DNA of 64,000 bases, from assembly GCA_935421135.1 (NCBI GenBank), contig OW285191.1, forward strand, positions 2,108,001 to 2,172,000, in the 5' to 3' direction. The DNA comes from Bugulina stolonifera (Eukaryota; Bryozoa; Gymnolaemata; Cheilostomatida; Bugulidae). The position numbers and the translations under genes were made by a program. The notes beneath the pieces are model-generated. The model made no database searches. It saw only the letters and a program-made list of their open reading frames with translations, and was not told the origin of the DNA. Of this stretch, positions 35,701 through 45,486 are shown piece after piece (within the stretch, counting starts at the first letter, position 1; the number at the start of each line of letters is the position of its first letter).

Positions 35701-38700
35701 ACTTCGCACTAAAACTAAAACTACATGTAAAACAATAAAAGTTATGTGGAGAGCAAGGAGATCTGCTAGTCTGAGTACAGCAAATAGAGTCTAGAGCTCA
35801 AGGAGATGTTAGTTACAGTAGAATGACTAGTCGTTCTCTCACCATATAATACATAAATACAGTATATGTACTCCATGTACATGTAGGTGCCCGGCATACA
35901 TACATGCAGGTGCCCGGCATACATAGGTTAACCAAAGAACTCTGGGAAACTCATACTTTAGTCATAAAGATGTTGAAATGATCTCTAGAGGATTATTAAA
36001 GTCACCTAAGGGTATTGTTAAATGTTGACCCAAACTACAGAGGTCTTTGTATTGTTTGGCACACATATTAGTACTACTGCAAAGTACCAATAAGTAGCTT
36101 TGGCACAGTTGCATTTGCACTGGTCTATGGAGTTACTTTAAGCTCTTTGTTAATATATGTTCAGTAGATTCACAGTTCTGTCATCCTCACGTCATCATCT
36201 GCTCTATGAACTTTCTGTGCTCACGTTTCTCTTGTAATGATTTCCATCTTGAAGTAACCCTCTCCTTTTTCTTGTTATATTCGACCCTACAGAGCATAGT
36301 AACGCAGTGGTTAGCCCTACAGCTTACTGAAACTACAGTTCATGGACGTGTAGATATCATACCTTTATTAGTGTAGTAATTGCGCAGTGTATCAAGCTAT
36401 CGCTCAGTGTGACCTAACGTCAATCTTACCTCCTCAGATCCAAGATTTTCAATGCCAAAGCTAACCTAAAATTTTCCAACTTTTCAAAGTGGGAACCCTT
36501 AGTCAGGGTCACATAATGCGTACAGATAACTAGACTCTTCGTATGTTTCAGAGTGTATTTATGTGGGGGAGGGGGGTCTGAGACAACGGCAAGGAAAGAG
36601 AGAGGGAAACTTGTAATTATGTTTGCTATGATATGTGCCTACTTTGGTAGAGCTTGAAAGGGAACATACGCCACAATTGCCAAATGCTGATAAACATGTA
36701 CAACTATATCTGCCTACCATGGAACCCTACCCTAAACCTAGGCACCAACACTCCATGGAACTGAGACACTGACACTCTATGGAACTGAGACACTGATACT
36801 CCATGGAACTGAGACACTGACACTCTATGGAACTGAGGCACTGATACTCCATGGAACTGAGGCACTGATACTCCATGGAACTGAGACACTGACACTCTAT
36901 GGAACTGAGACACTGACACTCCATGGGACTGAGACACTGACACTCTATAGAACTGAGACACTAATACTCCATGGAATCTCAGTGTAACTGAGGCACAACT
37001 CACTCACCTCCAGGCTTCGTGCTCCTCCATAACTCTCTCTATAATCCTCCGCTTCTCCTCAGCCTCTTCATCCAGAGATTTCTCCAGCTCAAGTTCCTCG
37101 GCTGTCATTATGTTCCAGTCAGCATCACTCTCATGATTGGTTGGTTCACTGTTAGCAACATTTTCATTGGTTAGCTTTGTGTCATCAGTGTGCTCATTGG
37201 CTGTCATCTCTTGGCTTGTTTCTAGTGATACCTTCTGATTGTCCTCAGCCATCGTTTTATTTTTTCAAGCTCTGAACTACGAGCGTTTATAATTTTTATT
37301 CTTTCGTTTCTTCTCTAACTGACATAAGCATAACATAATAGTGATTAAATTATATATAAAGGCAATTGGCCTTTATGTTGATCTTAAACGGCATGTATGG
37401 GCTCACTAAATATAGTTTTAAAGCAATAACTGAGTGCTAAGTACAAATGTACGCACATGTACAACATGTAGTTGTATGTACTCAATAAATAGTAAACGTT
37501 TCTACACCAAGGCGCAGATGAACTTTTCTACATCTATGTAAATGTGTATTCCAACAGTATAATATATTACATGTACATTACCTTGGCTAACAACAGGGAT
37601 GTATATGTATTCGCATGTACAGGATGTAGTATACATGCAGCTCTCACAACTGCCTGTAGAGCCACACTCATGCTATCACTATACTAACATAACAAGGCTG
37701 CTAATATCAAACAGGCATTGTGTTATTGAAATTGAAATTATTTACATATATAAACAAAGTTTATTGTTTGAAGGAAATAAGCCTTACCTTATATACATTA
37801 TGCCCTGATTATGTTTTACTGTATTAATTATAATACTGTAATTAAATACATGTATTATACTTAACTACTTGGAGTCAGGTGGTTGCCACTTAGTACCAAC
37901 CAATATAATACATGACAGAAGAGGGTAGTGCCCTCAGCTGTTAGATGCCGTATGTGATAGGAGAGGCCAGTGTCCTTACTGTTAGCAGCAACCCAATTCC
38001 CCTGGGTCTCCCTATATTATTCTAGTCCAGCAGCTAACTTATAAATAATGTACAGTTTAACCTTTGTACAGTCTCAGCTAGGTAGCACCTAACTGTAGCA
38101 TCTAACCGACTATGGAAACTAGGCTACGCTGTTGATACAGATATGAAAGTATTTAGCCTTGATTTTAATAATAAGATAGTTATTTGGGATAATATTTGCT
38201 GCATGAAAATTTATTGGTATAGAACTTGGTCTATGTGTAAATATGTGGGAAATTAGCAGCAAATAGCTGAAGGTAAACAGCAATATTACTCCAGCTAGTA
38301 TAATAATATAACAATATAATTGTGCTACAACATAAATAAATTATTAGATTGAGTAAGGATACAATTACTCCATACTTAGCATACGTAATAATATTATTGA
38401 CAATGCTCAATGAATACTGTAGTAGGGCTGTGTGCACTGTACAGACCTTCTGTCTATCCCGAGTGCAACATGTACTACTGTACATGTAGCTACATGTATA
38501 TGAATGCAACATATTTATATATCTTATGCATTTAGTACAAGTGTGCCTTGAACATGTATAAGGTTTTATCAATCACATAGTAAACACAAATATTTGATTA
38601 ATAAAATTTAATTTTAAATTAGCGCAGATAAAAATCTCTTAAATAACAATAATTAAAGTTGACACAAATAATTAAAAGCCGCTGAGATACAATTGCAGTG

Positions 38701-41700
38701 AATGATGTGTGCATTCAGTACATATATGTGTGTAGTCAGTGCATATATGTGTGTAGTCAGTACATGTACGTGTGTAGTCAGTGCATGTATGTGTGTAGTC
38801 AGTACATGTACGTGTGTAGTCAGTGCATATATGTGTGTAGTCAGTACATATATGTGTGTAGTCAGTACATATATGTGTGTAGTCAGTACATATATGTGTG
38901 TAGTCAGTACATATATGTGTGTAGTCAGTGCATATATGTGTGTAGTCAGTGCATATATGTGTGTAGTCAGTACATATATGTGTGTAGTCAGTACATATAT
39001 GTGTGTAGTCAGTACATATATGTGTGTAGTCAGTGCATATATGTGTGTAGTCAGTGCATATATGTGTGTAGTCAGTACATATATGTGTGTAGTCAGTACA
39101 TGTATGTGTGTAGTCAGTGCATATATGTGTGTAGTCAGTACATATATGTGTGTAGTCAGTACATATATGTGTGTAGTCAGTACATGTATGTGTGTAGTCA
39201 GTGCATATATGTGTGTAGCCAGTGCATGTATGTGTGTAGTCAGTGCATGTATGTGTGTAGCCAGTGCATGTATGTGTGTAGTCAGTGCATATATGTGTGT
39301 AGCCAGTGCATGTATGTGTGTAGTCAGTGCATGTATGTGTGTAGTCAGTACATATATGTGTGTAGTCAGTACATATATGTGTGTAGTCAGTGCATATATG
39401 TGTGTAGTCAGTGCATATATGTGTGTAGTCAGTACATATATGTGTGTAGCCAGTACATATATGTGTGTAGTCAGTGCATATATGTGTGTAGTCAGTACAT
39501 ATATGTGTGTAGTCAGTACATATATGTGTGTAGTCAGTACATGTATGTGTGTAGTCAGTGCATGTACATGTATGTGTGTAGCCAGTACATATGTGTGTAG
39601 TCAGTGCATATATGTGTGTAGCCAGTACATATATGTGTGTAGTCAGTGCATATATGTGTGTAGCCAGTGCATGTATGTGTGTAGTCAGTGCATGTATGTG
39701 TGTAGCCAGTGCATGTATGTGTGTAGTCAGCACATGTACGTGTGTAGTCAGTAACTTTGTGAAGTGTAGATCTAAACTGTACACTTTACTTCAGTGAACA
39801 TACGGTAACATAATTGTACTGACCTCAAAGTTCAGTTCGAATCTTATAGCAGTAAACACAAATAATGTTATTTAGCTTGGTAGGAGTCCTTTTGGTACTT
39901 GCAGTGTACCAGTTATGTGCTGTTCACAATCCAACACTACAGTATAAAGTGGCAATAATTGTTGCTGAAATTATCCTCTCTTTATATTACAACGGAGGGA
40001 GAAGACAACTTTCAAATAGCATATGTTCTACTGTCCTAACCAGTAATACATGGGAGTAGAGCTGAGCTGGTGTAGTGGCAATGTGTTTTGTCCATACTAG
40101 GCGATTAGGTGCTGTGGAGGCCCTGGGTTTAAACCCTAGTCAGGGACTGATATTTTGACAGAAAAAGTCATATAAAAAGTATGGCTAACCTCCCCCCCCC
40201 CCCCTCCGCATGTGTTTTATATATGAGCAATTGTATACACTGTGTTTGTAAATGTCAAATCCAATTAAATGTGTCTAATAGATACATTTAAAGGAAAAAT
40301 TCACAAATTTTGAAGTAAATTTTTAGATGGATAGATTGTACATGTACTTTGCGGTTTATGACACAATATTCGCAACTCTCAAAATTCACGATTTTGCCCA
40401 AAAAATTGCAACTTTTTATTGGCCATTGGCGCATTCATATTGATAAAGGTCAATGTTCAAAGTGTCCGATCTGAGGGGTAGAACTCCCATTTGAGGGTGC
40501 AGCGGAGTAACCCCTTCAACAAGGCCTAGGTGGAGCCTAGCTGCCAATATTGAGACTGAGATTCTTGAAATTTCTTTTTCAGCATTATTTGGAGCGAAGA
40601 GTAGTAGAAATGAGTAATTGCTTATCTATTGGCACTAAACAATATTATATTGCAGTCTTGAAGTCTCTCGCCTTTAGCAATCTAAACAGCTATTCATTGT
40701 AATGAAAGTACTGGGTACACACTTGCTCATGGTGTACCCATTACAAGAGGCAGGTATTACACCACGTCATCTGAGTGCACTTGTAAACTCCCAGGTAGTC
40801 TCACTTCTAACACCAATAAAATGTCAATACAACTGAAGAGAGAACTACAGTAGATGTCTTTGTATAAATACCAGAAGTGGGACTAGGACAATGAATACAA
40901 AAAATTATTTCATTAAATGGAGCATGTGTATGTGTGCTTCTTATGCTCACCATATACAACACTCATGTACTACAGCTAATCATAATTGCATGTACATGTA
41001 CATGTACAGTGTATAATTATGACACTCACTGCAGGCACCACAGCTCACTATAATAATTATTATGACATGCATTGCAGGTGCTGTACCCAAAGTATGGTAG
41101 GCCCCGAGAGCCAACAGTGTTCACAGAGGTGTATGTTCCGTGTATAGGTCACGTTTTGACAGAGTTGTGGGACCTGCTCTTGCTCTCCAACCTCTTCACT
41201 CTCCTCACTCTCACAGTCGAGCAGTTCATTGGTGAGTCAACAGATACATGTAGGTACATATACAGGCAGTACTTAGACTGTGGTCCTCGTACATATAGCT
41301 CAGAGTGCATACTTGAGTAGTGCAGGCATACGCAACAACTTCTTGCTTAGAGGCTATTGTTGTGTTCACTATGCATCGACCTGCTTTAATTCTTTCTCGC
41401 CTTCTGAACACAAAAAGAATTAAAGCTGCCAATCCAAACAGATCAGAATATAAAACAAAATACAGAAACTCCATGAGAGTTTGGTAAGCAACATTATATT
41501 GGTAAAATCAAGCAGCTGATTTTCATGGCTGAACACTGCAATCAAATATACTAGCTCAATCAGGTCTCTATGATTTCTTGCCACAGTGTTAATAGGACAT
41601 AGTACATCGTATATATACATGCATATGTTTATAAATGCATATACATGAGTATCTACATGTTGTATATATCCACCTCTATACTGCACTACTCTGCAGTGAC

Positions 41701-42468
41701 ATTGTGCTACATGTATTTTATATACATTGTACATGTACATGTAATATGCAATGTTCTGTTTCAGCTTTTAAATGGCCGTTTAGGCATCGGGTTTTGGTCA
41801 CCAAACAGAGAATTCTTCTCATGGTTCTGGTCTCCTGGACTCTCTCCTCTATACCCATGATGTACGCCCTCATAAATGACTCCATATTTACACCACAATC
41901 TCGCTGCTATGACAACAAGGGCTTCTGCTGGAAAGTTTACTACGGCATATACATATATCAAACGTACGGCTGGAAGAAATCACTGGTATGGACACTTGTG
42001 ATTTCCATTGCTCTTGTATCGATGATCCTAGTCTATGGCTATATTCTAGTCACTGTACACAAAGTCAAGAAACGTAACCCTGGGTTCCGAAAGAATCGTA
42101 CAGCCGCACTAACAGCGATATGCCTCATCATCTCTTTCTTCACTTCTTACATATTTTATTACATAATTCACTTTGTTGCTGCAGTCAACAGAAGTTACTC
42201 AACGTCGTTAGGTGTAGCCCTCGAAAACGCCTTCACAAACGTTTGCCCTGCATGCAGATTTATTTTAGACTATTTATTAACTGGTATGCTAGGTGCTGTA
42301 CTTGACCCAATTATATACTGCGTAAGGACGAGAGAGGTCAAAGCAGCTTTGGAACGCTTTTTTAAGACTAAAATATTTCTGCGGAGGCCGTCTTTCACTT
42401 CAGGGTCAGGCTATGGCAGAGGTATACAGAACAGTGTAACAGTAGACGTAACGGATGAACAAGTGTAA
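29776..42468 (+). CDS. Rhodopsin-like 7TM receptor with N-terminal protease-associated (PA) domain
   Basis: Exons: 29776-30004, 31002-31211, 31459-31593, 32458-32642, 41078-41231, 41765-42468; phases fit throughout. Exon 1 encodes a signal peptide (LQLFLSQFLLLSVTLTSTAAA); an upstream in-frame ATG at 29701 is less likely as start. Exons 2-3 encode a PA-like domain: VEWIALVQRGKCAFSKKSNA, LGAKGIIVYEN, then SMASVLLPQETGQRYLELL. Exon 4 gives TM1 with N1.50 (AAVLLNSASL) and TM2 with D2.50 (LIANLLFTDLF). Exon 5 gives C3.25 (VPCIGHV) and TM3 ending TLTVEQF, in place of DRY. The last exon gives TM4 (LVSWTLSSIP), an ECL2 with RCYDNKGFCW, TM5-TM6, and TM7 ending DPIIYC. In other families PA domains mediate luminal protein interaction. 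About 530 residues. The exon 3-4 join across an 864-bp intron rests on phase alone. Confidence 0.78.
30480..30800. repeat. Tandem repeats in receptor intron 1
   Basis: About 30-bp units (CATCTACACGTACATAGCAT plus AGTACATGA) grade into GTACATAGTACATACAT repeats. Confidence 0.9.
30835..30990. repeat. 39-bp repeats abutting the acceptor of receptor exon 2
   Basis: Four copies of a unit with AATGAGCACAGAGTTATCCT and CTCTCTGTGGTATTA end ten bases before the TTTGCCAG acceptor at 31001. The repeated CCTCTCTCTG supplies several pyrimidine tracts. Confidence 0.9.
31640..31950. repeat. 18-bp minisatellite in receptor intron 3
   Basis: About 16 copies of CTACCTAGTACCTACAGA, starting some 45 bases after the exon 3 donor. 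Confidence 0.95.
32735..32900. mobile_element. Inverted-repeat MITE-like element
   Basis: Left arm GTTAGGTGCAGTAGTGGAGA and right arm ending TCTCCACTTCTGCACCTAAC are inverted over about 45 bases, with AGAGAAGACAACTTC between them. Arm sequences recur at 21195-21385. Confidence 0.7.
33118..34787. mobile_element. 1.67-kb foldback element with arms over 400 bp and 8-bp TSD
   Basis: The left arm (33118 to about 33545) and the right arm (about 34375-34787) are inverted copies, with ends CATAGATATAATATAAA and their complement. They are flanked by GGATGCAC at 33110-33117 and 34788-34795. A partial extra copy of the right-arm interior lies as a direct repeat at about 34200-34375. No transposase is visible. 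The 8-bp duplication fits hAT or P-like elements; the long arms resemble foldback types. It sits in receptor intron 4. Confidence 0.85.
35431..35582. repeat. Two adjacent hairpin palindromes
   Basis: ATGGATTGCAGGTAATAGTC is inverted about 90 bases later (GACTATTACCTGAAATCCAT), with TCCATATATGGA at the centre. Immediately after, ATGTTATATTGTACTATAAC and its inverted partner form a second, smaller hairpin. Confidence 0.8.
36187..37252 (-). CDS. Small coiled-coil protein nested antisense in the receptor intron
   Basis: Two minus-strand exons, 37252-37008 and 36286-36187, join across a GT/AG intron to give 114 residues. It starts MAEDNQKVSLETSQE, is very acidic in the first 50 residues, then has an acidic/basic helix (AEELELEKSLDEEAEEKRRI) and a charged C-terminus (VEYNKKKERVTSRWKSLQEK, ending FIEQMMT). 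It looks like a soluble coiled-coil factor; I do not recognise the family. The intron is mostly a minisatellite. It lies wholly inside the 8.4-kb intron of the plus-strand receptor. Confidence 0.7.
36725..36985. repeat. 30-bp-class minisatellite in the nested gene's intron
   Basis: Units of ACACTCCATGGAACTGAGAC / ACACTCTATGGAACTGAGAC. It is open on the minus strand in two frames as Ser/Gln-rich repeats but lies between two good splice sites. Confidence 0.9.
37253..38700. other. Intronic/intergenic DNA, nothing recognised
   Basis: Upstream region of the nested minus-strand gene and interior of the receptor intron. AT-rich, no exon candidate. Confidence 0.4.
38705..39760. repeat. 21-bp minisatellite, about 50 copies
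   Basis: The unit GTGTGTAGTCAGTACATATA plus T alternates between ACATATAT, GCATATAT and GCATGTAT variants. The regular unit length keeps long frames open on both strands; these are not proteins. Confidence 0.97.
40063..40200 (+). repeat. tRNA-derived SINE copy A
   Basis: Head AGCTGGTGTAGTGGCAATGT, then AGGCGATTAGGTGCTGTGG, B box GGGTTTAAACCC and AGTCAGGGACTG, with an A-rich then C-rich tail. It matches the copy at 61028-61125. Confidence 0.75.
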
Positions 42469-42497
42469 CAGTAGACGTAACGGATGAACAAGTGTGA
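42437..42497. repeat. Tandem duplication across the receptor stop codon
   Basis: AACAGTAGACGTAACGGATG and AACAAGTGT occur twice in direct order. The first copy encodes the last residues and stop (VDVTDEQV, TAA); the second lies in the 3' UTR. Confidence 0.9.
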
Positions 42498-42559
42498 CAG
42501 GTAGATAAAGCTGTTACTACGTAGTACATGTACATGTATGATGATATCGGCTGTTAATT

Positions 42560-43029
42560 ATTATTACAAGTTGCAGATTGTAAACCGGAATTGTCTTCTC
42601 TCAATTTGTGTATCATGCTCAAAGGGGGATAATTTGGAAGAAGACAACTTCTCATTATACATATAGATGAGCGCTTATGTCACACCAGTAGAGAGAAACC
42701 AGACTGAGAGAATTAATTATTTATAACTACAATTCAGTTTATCTGCTAGAACCATGCAGACACTGATACACTGACACTCCAGTCACACAGACACTGGCAC
42801 ACTGACACTCCAGTCACACTGACACTGGCACACTGACACTCCAATCACACTGACACCCCAGCTAACATGGTGCTACTATTGTTTGTATGTTCTATATTTA
42901 CGATATTATTATTATAATGTTGTAACTATATATAAGATAATGTATTATATGTCTGCTTCATAATTGATGTATTGCTACAATCATGGCTACACTTATATGT
43001 ATGTGTGTATGTGTACATTGTGCTATTAA
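42560..43029. other. 3' flank of the receptor gene with short repeats
   Basis: An inverted pair of TTGTCTTCTCTC / GAAGAAGACAACTTCTC surrounds 42588-42653. GACACTGGCACACTGACACT repeats lie at about 42760-42860. No coding sequence seen. Confidence 0.5.
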
Positions 43030-43780
43030 AGGTGGACTGTACTGAAAATTTCAGAATGTTTGTCGCCAAATTAACTATGTTAGTATTACTTGATACCTAT
43101 GCAAACATATCTAAACTGTTTTAGTAGTAGCTAATAGATGCTAAACTGCAAAAAAGTAACCCCAAAATTTCTAAAATAACCATAGTGATGTCAGCATTAG
43201 GAGTTATCTCCACCTAGTTATAGGTCAATTCTCAAAACTTTTTCTTTGATTACCTCAACTCTGACACACTATATAGAAGCAATATTGAGTTCTCACAACT
43301 GTTTTATGAGAAATACAGTGTTCATTCAATAAAACAGATGCTAGCAATTATAGTACTACGTTCTACATGTTCAACACACCAGTCTAATAAGTAGGCATGT
43401 TATTCATGAGATAAACAAGTAGCCTATTGACCAATCAAATTGCAAACTCAAAAGTCATTTGATAATTTTTTGCAACAAATTGTACTTTTTATTGTCTAGG
43501 AATATTAACTAGCATTTGTTCTACATACCAATTTTTTCGTTTTGTGATGAGCCTAGTACAACGAGGATAAAATCTCAATTAAAATTTTCTGTTTATGGTA
43601 ACACAATGCGTGGTCTGGCATTCACTCCCTGCAATGATGTATTTCACTAGTTTTAGCAGAGCTGGGTACCATGATGACATCATAGAGCCCAGCTGGTATT
43701 GTGCTAACTGGTTCAGCTGCTACTAGGCTTTCTAATGGTGCATTCAGTTTATAACCTCAAAATTTCAGTACAGTCCACCT
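43030..43780. mobile_element. 751-bp TTAA-flanked element (Kolobok- or piggyBac-like MITE)
   Basis: The ends AGGTGGACTGTACTGAAAAT and its inverted partner CAGTACAGTCCACCT are flanked by TTAA at 43026-43029 and 43781-43784. A TTAA target is typical of piggyBac and Kolobok transposons. There is no transposase frame inside. Confidence 0.8.
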
Positions 43781-43784
43781 TTAA

Positions 43785-45486
43785 GAGAGTTACTATTTAT
43801 ATGAATAAAAACAATTTATTCAATAAATCAATTACAATAACAAAGCTTATGTTAACATTTACTAGAACAAAGCTACTAGTATAACACAAAAATATAATTT
43901 ATCTATAACATAGAAATATATAACATCTAAACTTCATAGAAATTCAAAACTACATGGGCTGACTAAACTCAGTTCCCAAACAATCAACAGATATGTTAGA
44001 GGGTTGATCTTCACCTGCCCCAAAACAAATGAATTGGAGGTTCAGACTGGGAATTGCAAATACACAGTAGTTATCACCCCATACCCAATAATAACAGTAG
44101 TACAACACTTTGGAGTCTGTAACATGCACTGTAACTGATTAAAGAGGGAGTATTTCCAAAATTGACCAAAACCAATCAAAAGGCTGAATAGCTTGTTGAA
44201 TAGTACTTGCTTAGAGCAATTCAAAATGGTCTGCCAGTGCAACAGCAGATGATGTCATCTACCACAAATGGATCTCAAACAAAGGCAGTCTATGTCATCT
44301 GAGTAATCCAGTTAACCTTGTTATAAAGCACATGGAAAGGTTTTTATTCAATAACTTTTCTATTAATCAAGAGTTTATAGATTCCTTCTACACTTTTGAT
44401 AACATGATACTTGGCCACCTATATTCACTTATCTTTTTTATTTCAAACATCAAGGAAGTGCAATTAGCAAGAAAACTTCTCATTTATTTGAGGGTATACT
44501 ACAATGATAAGACAACTTCTTCATATTTTCTAAAAACTCCCATGAGTGAATAGAGGTAGTGGGTGTTCTATTTTCCAGTATTTTTCCAAAATACACATAA
44601 CTACTTGTGGTAAAACAATATTAGCGGTGAAAGAGAAATAAATAACTAAATTTAGCATAAATGGTTTCCAATTATATTTCTCTGCTCATACAAGAGGGGA
44701 CAACTCAGGAAGACTACCTAGTCTTTGGTGCTACTCCCACTTTAAAGGTACAAATAATGGGAGTTGTGTGAACATGGAATATTACTACGAGAAACATAAA
44801 CAATAGACTAACTAACTATATGATTGTAAATATAAGTAGAGAAAGATACAATACTGTAATACAGTATAATAAAGTACTGTGCTGTAGTAACACTCAGCTG
44901 TATAGGCAGATCTTAACTATAAATAAAAATTAATCAGAAACGGATGAGAAAAATCTTTAGGCTATTCATGACACAATGTAAGAATTGACAGAATGTACTG
45001 GTTGTTGATACCACGAGGGGAGGGGGGTGTTGACTGAGTGCCGACACAAGAGAACAAAGGCTAAGTAGAGGAATGATTAAGTAGCTATAATTATCACTAT
45101 TACGTTAGCTCTACACTCATGGGCACTAATAAGCTATTGATCATAATAAGAAGTTGTCCTCTCCCAATTTCTCTTCCTCTTCTACTAGTTTACCTAGAAA
45201 GGCATTGGTCAGACAACTGCCAAAAAGCCTTCATACTGATGCTGTTATCATACAGTATGTGAGGGTGCGCATGTATTATGTGTGAGATAGAGGTATGGAA
45301 CTGAAGTGGTGATATCATCTGGTTGTTACTCCAAGGTTGCTACAATAAATAAAAGGAACAATTAATTTACTGCTATATAAAGCGCTTATCTATGAACTGT
45401 AAAGACCATTAGAAAGGATGTCCTACCTACAGCAGCAGCTATGTCACTTACATAGAACCAGTTGACTCTAACAGTAACTATTGATA
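43785..45486. other. Intergenic, with a solo palindrome arm
   Basis: No exon candidate. It contains the solo arm at 45118-45182 and several copies of the GACAACTTC motif (for example 44513). It is probably the 3' flank of the minus-strand gene beyond. Confidence 0.45.
45118..45182. repeat. Solo arm of the 20491-20643 palindrome
   Basis: The 65 bases from CATGGGCACTAATAAGC to CTCTTCCTCTTCT match the left arm of the palindrome at 20491 without a visible mismatch and then stop before the loop. Confidence 0.95.

Noticed and set aside
38698..39784. Long open frames of 300-370 residues on both strands
   Set aside because: They are translations of a 21-bp minisatellite whose unit length is a multiple of three. 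All members are low-complexity and lack start or splice support.
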